DNA of 43,942 nucleotides from an uncultured Luteimonas sp. (GCA_934541015.1 CAKTDC010000028.1:1-43942); one strand, 5' to 3'; shown: positions 16,093 to 25,486, numbered from the stretch's first letter. Translations and numbers: made by a program. The notes: a model not told the origin generated them from the letters alone.

Positions 16093-17967
16093 ATGGCCAC
16101 GCTGATTCCAAGTCGCAGCAGCTGCCTGTCGCGCATGACGCCGGGCGAGCGCCGCTTCTCGTCGCGCCTGGAGGACAAGCTCGACGACGAGTACCTGTGC
16201 TGGTACGACGTGCCGGTCGGCCCGCGCTACCGCCATCCGGATTTCGTGGTCCTGCATCCATCGCGCGGCTTCCTGGTGCTGGAGGTCAAGGACTGGAAAG
16301 CGGGCACCCTGGTCGAACTCGATCGCGACCGCGCGGTCATCAACACCGAGCGCGGTCGCGTCACCGAGGCCAACCCGCAGCGACAGGCCCGCGACTACGC
16401 GAAGGAGATCGTCCACCTGCTGCAGGACGATCCGGCGCTGCGCCATCCGCCGGGCGACAGGCGCGCGGGCAAGCTGCTGATGCCGTGGGGCTTCGGCGTC
16501 GTGCTGACCAACATCACCCGCCACCAGTTCGAGCAGATGGAACTGGAGCACTTCCTGCCGTCCGGCAGCGTGATCTGCCGCGATGAGATGACCGAGGGCG
16601 TGGACACCGAGGAGTTCCAGAAGCGGCTGTGGGACATGTTCCTGATGCCCTTCCCCTGCCTGCTCAGCCTGCCGCAGATCGAGCGCGTGCGCTGGCACCT
16701 GTTTCCGCAGCTGCGCATCCAGGTGCAGGGCGACCTGCTGGCGGCGCCGGCCAGGGAAGAAGCGGCACCGGTCGAGATTCCCGACATCATCCGGGTGATG
16801 GACCTGCAGCAGGAGCAGCTCGCCCGCTCGCTGGGCGACGGCCACCGCGTGATCCACGGCGTGGCCGGCTCGGGCAAGACCATGATCCTCGGCTACCGCT
16901 GCGTGGAGCTGGCCCGCCGCCAGCACAAGCCGGTGCTGGTGCTCTGCTTCAACAAGACCCTGGCCAGCCGGCTCGAACACCTCATGCAGGGCCACGGCGT
17001 GCACGACCGCGTGGCCGTGCGCAACTTCCACGAATGGTGCCGCGAGCAGCTCAAAAGCTACGGCCTGCGCATGCCGCCGCGGCAGGACAGCGCGGACGCG
17101 TATGCCCAGCTGCTGGTGCAGTCGGTGATCGACGGCGTGGAGTCCAGCGCCATCCCGCGCGGCCAGTACGGCGCGGTGCTGATCGACGAAGGCCACGACT
17201 TCGCACCCGAGTGGCTGCGCCTCGTGGCGCAGATGGTGGACCCCGAGACGAACTCGCTGCTGCTGCTCTACGACGACGCCCAGAGCCTGTACGGCAGCCC
17301 CGGCCGGCGCAGGTTCTCATTCGCCAGTGTCGGCATCCAGGCCCAGGGCCGCACCACCATCCTGCGCCTGAACTACCGCAACACCCTGGAAGTGCTGGCC
17401 GTCGCCAAGGCCTTCGCCGAAGAAGTGCTGACCGGCCGGGACGCCGACGACGACCACGTACCCGTCGTCGCCCCCGAAAGCGCCGGCCGGCGCGGCCCGA
17501 TGCCGGAGCTGTGGCGTGCGCGCAACATCTGGGCCGAGGCGGACATCATCGCCGAACGCATCCGTGATGCGACCGCCAACGGCGCCAATCCCAACGACTT
17601 CGCCGTGCTGTGCCACTCCAACCAGCTGGCCGGGCGGATCGCCAAGCAGCTGCAGAAGCGCGGCCTGGCCGTGCTGCTGGTCTCGGACGGCCAGCGCCGC
17701 GCCATGTTCAACGGCCCGCCTTCGGTGAAGGTGATGACCATGCACTCGAGCAAGGGGCTGGAGTTCGACACGGTGTTCATTCCCGGCATCTGCGAACTGG
17801 CGAGCCGGGACGCGGATGCCGAACGGAAGCAGCAGCAGGTGCGGGTGCTCTATGTCGCCATGACCCGGGCGCTGCGGCAGCTGGAGATGTCGCACCATGG
17901 GGAGAGCGCGATGGTGGAGCAGATCCGGAGCGTGGTGGAGGGGGTTTCGCGGCGGTTGGCCGCCTAG
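16093..17967 (+). CDS. NERD-domain UvrD-like helicase
   Basis: A 624-aa fusion. The N-terminal NERD nuclease-related domain (about residues 17-130) has the PD-ExK core HPDFVVLHP...LVLEVKDWK. It is followed by a superfamily 1 helicase: Walker A GVAGSGKT (about 256-263), LCFNKTLASRL, Walker B IDEGHDF (about 364-370), QSLYG, LNYRNT and the C-terminal TMHSSKGLEFDTVFI and LYVAMTRA motifs. All helicase motifs look intact. Such proteins act on DNA, with roles in repair or defence proposed but not settled. Start ATG 16093 has no clear Shine-Dalgarno sequence. The gene is convergent with the YgjP-like gene, and the two stop codons share the palindrome CTAG (17964-17967). Confidence 0.9.
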   Translation: MATLIPSRSSCLSRMTPGERRFSSRLEDKLDDEYLCWYDVPVGPRYRHPDFVVLHPSRGFLVLEVKDWKAGTLVELDRDRAVINTERGRVTEANPQRQARDYAKEIVHLLQDDPALRHPPGDRRAGKLLMPWGFGVVLTNITRHQFEQMELEHFLPSGSVICRDEMTEGVDTEEFQKRLWDMFLMPFPCLLSLPQIERVRWHLFPQLRIQVQGDLLAAPAREEAAPVEIPDIIRVMDLQQEQLARSLGDGHRVIHGVAGSGKTMILGYRCVELARRQHKPVLVLCFNKTLASRLEHLMQGHGVHDRVAVRNFHEWCREQLKSYGLRMPPRQDSADAYAQLLVQSVIDGVESSAIPRGQYGAVLIDEGHDFAPEWLRLVAQMVDPETNSLLLLYDDAQSLYGSPGRRRFSFASVGIQAQGRTTILRLNYRNTLEVLAVAKAFAEEVLTGRDADDDHVPVVAPESAGRRGPMPELWRARNIWAEADIIAERIRDATANGANPNDFAVLCHSNQLAGRIAKQLQKRGLAVLLVSDGQRRAMFNGPPSVKVMTMHSSKGLEFDTVFIPGICELASRDADAERKQQQVRVLYVAMTRALRQLEMSHHGESAMVEQIRSVVEGVSRRLAA

Positions 17968-18302
17968 GCCTGGCGCCAGGAAGCAAGCCCGATCGCGTCT
18001 TGTCGCAGAACCCCGTTCGCGCCAGTGCACAGCCAGCGATTCTCCCGCAGATGCGCACGCAAAGTCGCGGAGAACAGCTTGCCGTGATTGCGGATGCGCA
18101 GGTGCAGAAGCTCATGGACAATCACGTAGTCCTGGAAATCCGCTGGTTGGTTGAGCAGGTCCCGGGCAAAGCAGAGCCGGCCAAGCGACGAGCACGATCC
18201 CCACTTCCGGGACATGGGCTGGACATGGACCCGTGTCGGATGCACGCGCAAACGCGTGGCCCAGCCCTCAACCCGCTGCTGGAACTGCTTCCGGTCCTTC
18301 AT
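17964..18302 (-). CDS. YgjP-like zinc metallopeptidase (short form)
   Basis: A 112-aa protein with KWGSCSSLGRLCFARDLLNQ and the zinc motif HELLHLRIRNH: HExxH plus a downstream His, as in the YgjP/WLM (DUF45, M48-like) family. E. coli YgjP is about 167 aa, so the N-terminal half of the usual domain is missing here, while the metal site and the WGSCS motif are complete. The ATG at 18302 overlaps the hsdR stop (ATGA), so it is the last gene of the type I restriction operon. Such peptidase genes are recurrent companions of type I systems; a role in processing HsdR or stress protein turnover is speculative. Confidence 0.8.
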   Translation of the reverse strand: MKDRKQFQQRVEGWATRLRVHPTRVHVQPMSRKWGSCSSLGRLCFARDLLNQPADFQDYVIVHELLHLRIRNHGKLFSATLRAHLRENRWLCTGANGVLRQDAIGLASWRQA

Positions 18303-21259
18303 GACGCGCGATGCCGCGCCAGCAGGCGCAGCGTCGCCTCACCCAGCGCCACCATCGGAGCCCCTTCGACCTTCTGCGCCAGCAGGGTGCGGTAGACCTC
18401 GGCCTTGAGCTTGCGGCGCTCATCGTCGCTGTCGACATGGTTCGGGTAGCGGTCGGCGGCGGCCATGATCTCCTGCGCGGCGGCCAGCGGATCGGGCAAG
18501 CCCTCGCCCTGGAAAAGCCAGTAGACCGCGAAAGCGGAAGGAGCAAGCCCCAGCTTGTCGCGCGCCTCGTCGGCCTGCTCGCGTTCGCGGGTGAGCAATT
18601 CGAGCTGCTCCATCGCCTGCTGCGTGCTTACGGTGCGCTGCTCCAGGGCATCGAGGATCGCCTGCGCGCGCTGGGCGATGTCGACTAGCACGGGCTGCTC
18701 GTCTTCCTTCTCTTCGGCCTCCCGCTCGATGGCCCGGACCAGGTTGATCACCGTCGCGTTGTCGTCGCCATCTTCGCTGCGCAGGGACTGCAGCGTCTTG
18801 AGGTCGAACTCGACCGTCTTGCCGGCAACGACGGGACCATAGCTGCTGGCCGTCTCGCGGATCATCTGCTCGGTCTTGCGCGCCACGTCCTCATAGAAGC
18901 GCGTCGGACTGGCATAGGCGTTGCGCACCATCAGGTACAGATCGGCCAGCCGGCGGAAGGCGTCGATATGGTCGCGCAGCTCCGGCGAGGGCGACAGGAT
19001 CTCGTACAGGCCCTCGATCTGGCGATAGCGGTCGATGAAATCCTGTCGCGCCGCCGGGTCCAGCAGCACGTCATACAGCAGGTGTTCGAGCTGCTTGTCC
19101 TTGCCGCCCTGCAGCGGCATCAGGTACATCGCCTCGGCCTCGACCAGCAGCCGACGGAACTCCACCAGCAGCAGATCGAGATCCTCGATCACCCCCGACA
19201 CGTCCTGCGAATCGAAGGCCAGCGCCTTGTTCAGGTCGCGCAGCATGCCGATGAAGTCGATGATCAGCCCGCTGGGCTTCTGCCGACCCTCGCTGTCTTC
19301 GTACGGCCGGTTGACGCGCGAGATCGCCTGCAGCAGCACGTGATCGCGCATCGGCTTGTCCAGGTACATCGCGTACAGCACCGGAGCGTCGAAACCGGTG
19401 AGCAGTTTGTCGGTGACGATCAGGATCTTCGGCAACCGGTCGGCCTTGCGGAACTGCTTGCGAATGGCCTTTTCCGACGCGGCATCGACCTGGTACTTCG
19501 CCACCAGCGGATAGTCGATGCTGTCGGCGGAGCCGGAGGTGTACACGGGCACCGAGTATTCCGGCGGCAGGTACTTGTCGAGCGCCTGCTTGTAGAGCGC
19601 GCACGCTTCCCGGTCCACGCCAACCAGGAACGCCTTGTAGCCCAGCGGCTCGACGTTCTCGCTGAAATGTTGCGCCACGAACCTTGCCACCTCGTCGACG
19701 CGCTGGTCCGACTTGAGGAAAGCCCGCAGGTTGACCGCGCGGTCGAGGATTGCATTGAGATCGGCGATATCGCTGATCCCCTCGCCTTCGGCCAGGGCGT
19801 AGAACTCCTTCTCCAGCTGCTCGGTCGGCAGCAGCACGCGCGCGGGCGCCAGCGTATGCCGCAGCTTGACCGTGGTCCCATCCGCGATCGACTCGGCTAT
19901 CGAGTACTTGTCCAGGTAGCCGACCTTGTCCTCGGCGCCGAAGGTCTTGAAGGTTCCCTTGCCGTACGCCGTCCTGTCGACCGGCGTGCCCGTGAAGCCG
20001 ATCAGGGTGGCTTTCGGCAACGCGCCCATCAGGTAGTTGCCCAGGTCGCCGCCGGTGGAGCGGTGCGCCTCGTCGATCAGCACGAACACGTTCTCGCGTG
20101 TGGACAGGTTGGCGTCGGCCTTGTCGAACTTGTGGATCATGGTGACGATCAGGCCGCTGAACTGCTGGCGCAGCATATCCTGCAGCGCGCGCTTGCTTTC
20201 GGCGATCCTGACCGCGATGTTGCTGCCCTGCAGGTCGCCCATCAGCGCATCGACCCAGCCGCTGAGCTGGCCCTCCAGCTCATTGCGGTCGATCACCATC
20301 ACCACCGTGGCCCCCGGGAAGCGCGCGGCGTCCTCCAGGATCAGCCGCGCCGCCGTGATCATGGTGAAGGTCTTGCCCGAGCCCTGGGTATGCCAGACCA
20401 GTCCGCTGTGCTTGCCGGGGTCGGCGCAGCGCTCGGCCACCTTGATCGCTGCGCGGGTCTGGTGCTGGCGCAGGATGGTCTTGCGCAGCTCGTCGTCCTC
20501 GACGAAGAACAGGATCCAGTCCTTCAGCATCCGCAGGAAGCGGCCGTGGGCGAAGAATCGCTTGACCCGGTCCTCATAGCAGCCGGGCTGCTCCTCCTTC
20601 CAGTTGAAGACGAACTTGCGCTGCAGGTTCCAGGTGACGCCGTAGAAGTACTCGATCAGGTGGGTGATGTTGAACACTTGCGGTGCCGCCAGCAGCTCGG
20701 GCGTTTCCTGCTCGTAGCGGCGCAACTGCACCAGCGCCTTGCCCATCGCATCCTTCGACTTCGGGTTCTTGTTCTCGACGATGGCCACCGGCACGCCGTT
20801 GATCAGGAACACCACGTCGGCGCGATTGCACTTGCGGCCGTTGCGGTACGACCACTCCCAGGTCACCTGGAAGAGGTTCTGACCGTCGCCATTGTCGAAG
20901 TCGAGCAGCCGCACGTTGCGATGGCGACCCTCGGCATCGACGTGGATGGTCCGGTTGCCGCGCAGCCATTCCAGCACGTCGCGGTTGCCGGCGATGGTCG
21001 CGGGCAGGCTGTCGAGCTGCTGGAGAATGCCGGGGACGTCGGCCGGCGTGACCACGCCCGGATTGAGCCGCAGCAGCGCCGCTTCCAGCTCGTCATGGAA
21101 ATACAGGCCGCCTTCGCCGCGGCGCTTGCCCAGCGCAACTTCGGGCGCGACCGGCTGCCAGCCGACCGCCACAGCGTGGTCCACCAGCGGGAACTGGACG
21201 GTGGCCGATTCGATGGCCAGCTTTGGGGCTTTCGGCTTGCTGGGCTTGCGCTTGCTCAT
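18299..21259 (-). CDS. hsdR: type I restriction endonuclease subunit R
   Basis: A 986-aa motor and nuclease subunit. The N-terminal PD-(D/E)xK nuclease has D148 (RADVVFLING) and E162-x-K164 (IVENKN). The SF2 translocase follows: Walker A HTQGSGKTF (about 290-298), DEAH box LIDEAHRS (394-401), GFTGTPV, SAD/TGF-type LIVTDKLLTGFDAP and QAISRVNRPY. The C-terminal helical part (about 650-980) contacts the methylase. Together with HsdM and HsdS it cleaves unmethylated DNA far from its site. ATG 21259 (MSKRKPSK) is preferred; an ATG at 21364 would add 35 unlikely residues and run into the hairpin element. A Shine-Dalgarno sequence is weak. It is separated from dinD by 156 bp containing a structured element. 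Confidence 0.95.
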   Translation of the reverse strand: MSKRKPSKPKAPKLAIESATVQFPLVDHAVAVGWQPVAPEVALGKRRGEGGLYFHDELEAALLRLNPGVVTPADVPGILQQLDSLPATIAGNRDVLEWLRGNRTIHVDAEGRHRNVRLLDFDNGDGQNLFQVTWEWSYRNGRKCNRADVVFLINGVPVAIVENKNPKSKDAMGKALVQLRRYEQETPELLAAPQVFNITHLIEYFYGVTWNLQRKFVFNWKEEQPGCYEDRVKRFFAHGRFLRMLKDWILFFVEDDELRKTILRQHQTRAAIKVAERCADPGKHSGLVWHTQGSGKTFTMITAARLILEDAARFPGATVVMVIDRNELEGQLSGWVDALMGDLQGSNIAVRIAESKRALQDMLRQQFSGLIVTMIHKFDKADANLSTRENVFVLIDEAHRSTGGDLGNYLMGALPKATLIGFTGTPVDRTAYGKGTFKTFGAEDKVGYLDKYSIAESIADGTTVKLRHTLAPARVLLPTEQLEKEFYALAEGEGISDIADLNAILDRAVNLRAFLKSDQRVDEVARFVAQHFSENVEPLGYKAFLVGVDREACALYKQALDKYLPPEYSVPVYTSGSADSIDYPLVAKYQVDAASEKAIRKQFRKADRLPKILIVTDKLLTGFDAPVLYAMYLDKPMRDHVLLQAISRVNRPYEDSEGRQKPSGLIIDFIGMLRDLNKALAFDSQDVSGVIEDLDLLLVEFRRLLVEAEAMYLMPLQGGKDKQLEHLLYDVLLDPAARQDFIDRYRQIEGLYEILSPSPELRDHIDAFRRLADLYLMVRNAYASPTRFYEDVARKTEQMIRETASSYGPVVAGKTVEFDLKTLQSLRSEDGDDNATVINLVRAIEREAEEKEDEQPVLVDIAQRAQAILDALEQRTVSTQQAMEQLELLTREREQADEARDKLGLAPSAFAVYWLFQGEGLPDPLAAAQEIMAAADRYPNHVDSDDERRKLKAEVYRTLLAQKVEGAPMVALGEATLRLLARHRAS

Positions 21260-21360
21260 GGGCGTGGCTGTGGCACTATTCGTCTGGCGTTGGGAGTTGC
21301 ACTTGCTTGTGCGACCGCGGGTTTCCAGAGCCGCCTGACGTCTTCCAGCAAGCAAAGGTT

Positions 21361-21415
21361 CCACCCCGGCGACAAGAGCCCAGGGGGCTCTCTCCGAAAG
21401 GAGTAGCCGGGGTGG
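21361..21415 (-). ncRNA. three-way-junction hairpin element between dinD and hsdR
   Basis: A closing 10-bp perfect stem CCACCCCGGC/GCCGGGGTGG (21361-21370 and 21406-21415) encloses two hairpins: a 6-bp stem GAGCCC/GGGCTC (21376-21381, 21385-21390) and a 4-bp stem CTCC-GAAA-GGAG (21392-21403; the GAAA loop is on the plus strand). On the operon strand it begins just after the dinD stop codon. On the plus strand it is followed by a T6 run (21419-21424), so it could also act as a terminator for antisense transcription. It does not match a riboswitch or ribozyme that I know. Confidence 0.6.
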
Positions 21416-22273
21416 TCATTTTTTCGACTCGGCTCCGGGCAACGCCTTGCCCTGCTTCGGCAGCTTCTTTTCCTCGGCCTTCAGGCGGCGCTCGACCTTC
21501 TTCACATCCTCCGCGGGCGGCAGCGATTCGGGCTGGATATTGCGGTCGGTCAGGATCTTGCGGACATCCTGGTTGTTCTTGACGTGCTCGCGGGTGATGT
21601 CGGGCTCGTTGCGCAGGTCCTGCTGCTTGACCTGCATGTTGGTGACTTCGTTGGCGAAGTCCTTGGCCTTGATCGTGATTGCCGGCAGGAAGTCCGCGAG
21701 CGGGCGGTTGGCCGGGACCGCCAGCTTCTGCTTCATGTCCCCGGTGGTGTAGCCACCAAACAGCGCCGCGTCGCCCCTGCTCAGGATGCGTCCAAAGCCT
21801 TGGCCATCAATGCCACGCTCGTACAGCACACCGGACAGCGCCTTCTGCGAGAGCGTGAGCTTCTCGCGCGCCTGCAGGCGCTCCAGTTCGGCGATGCGCT
21901 GCTCGATGACCTCCTGCTTGCGGGTCTGCACCGCGAAGTAGGTCATCGCGAAGGCAATCTCGGCCTTGCGCGGGTCTCCATTCTGGGCAATCAGGTAGCA
22001 GGCATACCGGGTGAGCGCTATGTCATTGATTTCCCGTTGTGCGCCCTTGGCCAGCTCGATCATTTTGCCGACGTCGGCAAAATGATCCTCCACCGGGACA
22101 TCAGCCTTGGCGCAGGCGGTTTTGGCCTTGTCGACGACCTGCTCGAAGCTGCGCCAGGTGGTGTAGCCCAGCAGATCCTGCAGTTCGCGCGCCAGCCAGT
22201 ACTCGGTGCCGTCCTGGTGGTGGACTGCCTCTTCAAAGCTCTTGTGCAGGCGGGTGACGAGTTCCTTCTTCAC
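21416..22273 (-). CDS. dinD: DNA damage-inducible protein D (DinD)
   Basis: A 285-aa protein of the DinD family, with the N-terminal BRO-like segment EYWLARELQDLLGYTTWRSF, then DHFADVGKMIELAKGAQREI, LTRYACYLIAQNGDPRK and FAMTYFAVQTRKQEVIEQR, all typical of DinD (E. coli 274 aa; SOS-induced, inhibits RecA filament activity in vitro). The highly charged C-terminus is Lys/Glu-rich. The start is GTG at 22273, preceded by AAGGAG and overlapping the hsdS stop (GTGA), so it is translated as part of the restriction operon. No LexA box is expected or seen directly upstream. Presence of DinD between hsdS and hsdR is a recurring arrangement in mobile type I cassettes (from memory). Confidence 0.9.
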   Translation of the reverse strand: MKKELVTRLHKSFEEAVHHQDGTEYWLARELQDLLGYTTWRSFEQVVDKAKTACAKADVPVEDHFADVGKMIELAKGAQREINDIALTRYACYLIAQNGDPRKAEIAFAMTYFAVQTRKQEVIEQRIAELERLQAREKLTLSQKALSGVLYERGIDGQGFGRILSRGDAALFGGYTTGDMKQKLAVPANRPLADFLPAITIKAKDFANEVTNMQVKQQDLRNEPDITREHVKNNQDVRKILTDRNIQPESLPPAEDVKKVERRLKAEEKKLPKQGKALPGAESKK

Positions 22274-23637
22274 GTGGCTTCTCCTTCGTGTGCGGTTGCG
22301 GCGACTTCCGAGGTGTCGATGTCAAGGTCGGCGACGCGGACCTGGGCGGTCATCAGCTGGTGCAGGGTGGTCTGGAACAGGGCGTCGAGGGCGGCGCGCT
22401 TGGCGCGGTGATGGGCGAGCTTGCGGTCGATGGTGGCGAGGGCGGCGGCGATGTCGCGTTGTTCGTCGGGGTCTTGCGGTACACCCAGAATGAACCCGCG
22501 GATCAAGTCGGCGTTGAGATTCTGCTGTTGGCCTCCATGAGCCAAGCCGCGCAGGCGTTCATATCCATAAGCCAGAGTGCAGAACAGAAAATCAGTGCGA
22601 ACTTCATCGGTCGTTGGTCGCACCGCGGCGCATGCCTGATTGGTCGCCGCATCGATGCCAAGCATTGCGACCTTGCCGCGAGTAATGCCCTGCCCGTACA
22701 TGGCAAGCAGCAGCGTGCCCTTCGGCAACAGCTTCGCTGCCGAGTTTTTCAGTCCCAGCGGGGTGATCTTCTCTTCGGTGTCCTCGATGACGCCGTAATC
22801 GACCTCTCCGGTCTTGACCCACGGGATGGTGCCGCCCTGCCAGTATTCGGGTTGCGACCGGGAAGGTGTTCCGCCGGCACTGACGATGGCAACGGCGCCA
22901 AGTGTGGTGACGTCCCAGCTTTCCGGCATCGGCCCGATCTCGGTGTCCTTGAGCGGTTCGCCGCGCAGGCCGTGGGTGAAGAGGCGCTGCATGGCGGACT
23001 GCTTGAGGTCGCCGGTGGCGGCGATCAGGCGGTCCTGGGTGGCGATGGCGCGCTGCAGCTTCCACAGGACGGCGGCGATTTTTTCCTGGTCGGGCAATGG
23101 TGGCAATGAGATTTTAAGGTCATTCAATGCCGTCTTGTTAATGCTCTCGAAGATGGCGCCGCTGCTCGCCGCCACAAGTTGCGGCTTCGAGTACTGGAGG
23201 GCGTAGAACAGGTATATGGAGTTTGTTTCTTCTGCGGAACGAATGGCGGCTACGCCACGCCCGATTGCGCATGCCTCGGTTGCCAAGTTGACGTCACCTA
23301 CTGGGGCGCGGACTGACATCAGAATGTCGCCGGGTTGGCCGGTACGCGTCGGTTCGGAGCACCAGACACGTGGACTGGGGCTGATGTAGCCGAAATCTGC
23401 TTTGCCTTGAAAGAATGGGAGGCCGGCTTCTTGAGTGCTGTAGGTGCTCGACGGTGGCGATTGACCCATCACCAGCAGCGCGACATCTGGATCGCCTAGG
23501 CGACGTGTTATCCAGTCTGCAGTAGGTCCGTGCTGCTGCGCATTCTTGCGGGAAGGCACCGGATTCCCGCTTTCGCGGGAATGACGGCGGACAGAGTTGC
23601 CGCGCGGCTTATTAGTGGCGCGAGGCTTGGCACTCAT
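22270..23637 (-). CDS. hsdS: type I restriction specificity subunit S
   Basis: A 455-aa DNA-recognition subunit with two target-recognition domains, each followed by a conserved helix: TRD1 about residues 40-195, helix [23 protein letters not shown]2 about 235-390, helix [20 protein letters not shown]. The TRD-coding DNA is visibly lower in GC than the rest of the operon, as expected for exchanged recognition modules. The first ~30 residues are unusual: they contain [12 protein letters not shown], the translation of a dispersed palindromic repeat (23561-23586), so the repeat has become part of the protein or the true start is downstream. ATG 23637 overlaps the hsdM stop (ATGA). Confidence 0.92.
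   Translation of the reverse strand: MSAKPRATNKPRGNSVRRHSRESGNPVPSRKNAQQHGPTADWITRRLGDPDVALLVMGQSPPSSTYSTQEAGLPFFQGKADFGYISPSPRVWCSEPTRTGQPGDILMSVRAPVGDVNLATEACAIGRGVAAIRSAEETNSIYLFYALQYSKPQLVAASSGAIFESINKTALNDLKISLPPLPDQEKIAAVLWKLQRAIATQDRLIAATGDLKQSAMQRLFTHGLRGEPLKDTEIGPMPESWDVTTLGAVAIVSAGGTPSRSQPEYWQGGTIPWVKTGEVDYGVIEDTEEKITPLGLKNSAAKLLPKGTLLLAMYGQGITRGKVAMLGIDAATNQACAAVRPTTDEVRTDFLFCTLAYGYERLRGLAHGGQQQNLNADLIRGFILGVPQDPDEQRDIAAALATIDRKLAHHRAKRAALDALFQTTLHQLMTAQVRVADLDIDTSEVAATAHEGEAT
23561..23586. repeat. REP-like palindrome inside hsdS
   Basis: GGATTCCCGC-TTTC-GCGGGAATGACG; same family as the element at 99-178. It is read in frame as RHSRESGNP near the HsdS N-terminus. Confidence 0.85.
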
Positions 23638-25451
23638 AGCTGCGCCAGCACCTTCGCCAGATCCGCATCCAGCTTCGCCTCCGCCTTCTTGAGCGCTGCC
23701 AGCTCTTTCACGATCTCCGGAATCTCGCGCAGCGCCTTGGTCTCGCCATTGCTGATGTAGCGCGAGGGCGAGAGGTTCCAGTCGTGCTCTTCGGCCTTCT
23801 TCGTGTCGATGACCGTGAGCAGGCCGTCCACCGGCTCGGCCTTGAGCCAGGCGCTGGCGATGCGGCCGATCGCTTCCTCGGTGAGGTGGTTCTTGGGGTT
23901 TCCCTTGCGGAATTCGCGGCTGGCGTTGACCAGCACGATCTTGCCCCTGCGGTCCTTCGGCTTGTTCCGGCGCACCACCACGATGATGCCGGCGGCGGTG
24001 GTGTTGTAGAACAGGTTGTCGGGCAGCAGGATCACGCCGTCCACCAGATCCTGCTCGACGAACCAGCGGCGGATGTTGCGCTCCTTGTCCTCGTTCTTCG
24101 AACCGGAGCCGCGGGTGACCGCGCCGGTGTCGAGCACCACGGCGGCGCGGCCGTTGTCCTTCAGGCTGGCGACGGTGTGCTGCAGCCAGGCCCAGTCGGC
24201 CTTGCCGCTGGTGATGCCGCCGTTGTCCTCGAAGCGGTTGAAAGGGTCGTTCTCGAAGATCTTCGGGTCGAACGTCTGGTTCCACATCGGGTTGGCGATG
24301 ACCAGGTCGAACCGGCGCAGGGCGTTGCCGTCGCGGTACTTGGGGTTGCGCATGGAGTCGCCGCGCATCACCTCGCCCTGCATGTCGTGGATGATGCGGT
24401 TCATGCAGGCGATGGCGTAGGACGATCCGGTGAGCTCCTGGCCGTAGAGCCTGAGCGGCACCCTGCTCAGCGGGTCCAGCCGCCGGCCGACCAGCTGCAG
24501 CTTGATCAGCAGGCCGAAGCTGCCGCAGGCGTAGTCGTAGGCTTCCTCACCCGGGCGGGGGCGCAGGATCTCGGCCATCAGGAAGCCGACCTCGCGCGGA
24601 GTGAAGAACTCGCCGGCGCTCTGGCCCTGGCCCTCGGCGAACTTGCGCAGCAGGTATTCGTAGCAGCGGCCGAGGAAGTCGGGCTCCACGTCGTGCAGGC
24701 CGAGCCGGTAGCGCGGATCGGAGAAGGTTTCGACGATGCCCTTGAGCGCCTTGTCGGAAATCTCGCGCTCGCCGTTGCGGGCTTCGTTGAAGTCGATGGT
24801 GTCGATCACGCCCGCCAGCTCGGGGTTGGCCTTGACGATGCGGCGTACGGTGGTGGTGAGCTGCTCGCCGAGGGTCTTGGGCGCCTCCTTCTTCGGCCAC
24901 TTGAACGGCTCGCGCCCGCTGACCACGGCCCAGCGGGTTTCGGGCGGCAGGTAGAAGCGGACCAGCGAGGGATCGGCGTCGATGATCTTCGAGGCGGTGT
25001 CCTCGTCGCCGTAGGTTTCGGTCAGGCGCTGGACTTCGTCGTCGAAGACGTCGGACAGGCGCTTGATGAACAGCAGCGGCAGCAGGTAGTCCTTGAACTT
25101 GGGCGCGTCCTTCTCGCCGCGGACCTCGCAGGCCGCGTCCCACAGCATCTGTTCCATCGACCTGATGCCCAGCACTGCGCTGTGGCTCACGCCGCGGCGG
25201 CGTCGGGTGGGTGCGACGCCTGCGACCGGCGCGGGCGCGGCGCCCGCTTCGGCATCGGCCACATCCAGGCCGTGCTCCTCGGCGAGCGCGGCGATGGCCT
25301 CCCGCTGGGCTCGCTGCGGCTTCGACTTGCCTGCCTCCCAGCGGTTGATGGTGCCGTAGGAGACATCCAGCCGGGCAGCGAGCTGCTCCTGGCTGAGGTT
25401 CAGGTGGGTGCGGAGCCGGGTGATGAGCCGGGCGGTCTGTTCGGGATTCAT
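23634..25451 (-). CDS. hsdM: type I methyltransferase subunit M with N-terminal HTH
   Basis: A 605-aa adenine methylase subunit. Residues 1-55 form an XRE-type helix-turn-helix ([20 protein letters not shown] followed by [10 protein letters not shown]) joined through an Ala/Pro/Arg linker (about 65-88) to the HsdM N-terminal domain (about 95-265) and the N6-methylase domain (about 270-560). Methylase motif I reads DYACGSFG (306-313), where the usual second Gly is Phe. Motif IV reads NPMW (387-390) instead of [21 protein letters not shown] is the classic conserved run before motif I. ATG 25451 is taken; 29 extra residues from an ATG at 25538 would read through the promoter. The fused HTH and an inverted repeat in its promoter suggest autorepression. 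Confidence 0.92.
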   Translation of the reverse strand: MNPEQTARLITRLRTHLNLSQEQLAARLDVSYGTINRWEAGKSKPQRAQREAIAALAEEHGLDVADAEAGAAPAPVAGVAPTRRRRGVSHSAVLGIRSMEQMLWDAACEVRGEKDAPKFKDYLLPLLFIKRLSDVFDDEVQRLTETYGDEDTASKIIDADPSLVRFYLPPETRWAVVSGREPFKWPKKEAPKTLGEQLTTTVRRIVKANPELAGVIDTIDFNEARNGEREISDKALKGIVETFSDPRYRLGLHDVEPDFLGRCYEYLLRKFAEGQGQSAGEFFTPREVGFLMAEILRPRPGEEAYDYACGSFGLLIKLQLVGRRLDPLSRVPLRLYGQELTGSSYAIACMNRIIHDMQGEVMRGDSMRNPKYRDGNALRRFDLVIANPMWNQTFDPKIFENDPFNRFEDNGGITSGKADWAWLQHTVASLKDNGRAAVVLDTGAVTRGSGSKNEDKERNIRRWFVEQDLVDGVILLPDNLFYNTTAAGIIVVVRRNKPKDRRGKIVLVNASREFRKGNPKNHLTEEAIGRIASAWLKAEPVDGLLTVIDTKKAEEHDWNLSPSRYISNGETKALREIPEIVKELAALKKAEAKLDADLAKVLAQL

Positions 25452-25453
25452 GC

Positions 25454-25480
25454 GATGGATGCTATAGCAAACATCCCATC
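25454..25480 (-). promoter_or_regulatory. candidate operator for HTH-HsdM
   Basis: Inverted repeat GATGGATG (25454-25461) / CATCCCATC (25472-25480), one base short of a 9-bp match, centred on the palindrome GCTATAGC (25461-25468). It overlaps the -10 region of the hsdM promoter. Confidence 0.5.
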
Positions 25481-25486
25481 TGTCAA
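25461..25486 (-). promoter_or_regulatory. hsdM promoter
   Basis: Minus strand: consensus -35 TTGACA (25481-25486) and extended -10 TG-C-TATAGC (TATAGC at 25461-25466). The spacer is short (14 bp) if both are used, so either the extended -10 dominates or the true -10 is offset. The -35 lies at the recD stop codon. Confidence 0.5.

Noticed and set aside
18968..21406. 812-codon plus-strand frame opposite hsdR
   Set aside because: Antisense shadow of a complete HsdR; His/Gln/Arg-rich with no motifs.
21361..21415. Hammerhead-type ribozyme
   Set aside because: It has three stems, but the CUGAUGA and core GAAA strands are absent; GAAA is a hairpin loop, not a junction.
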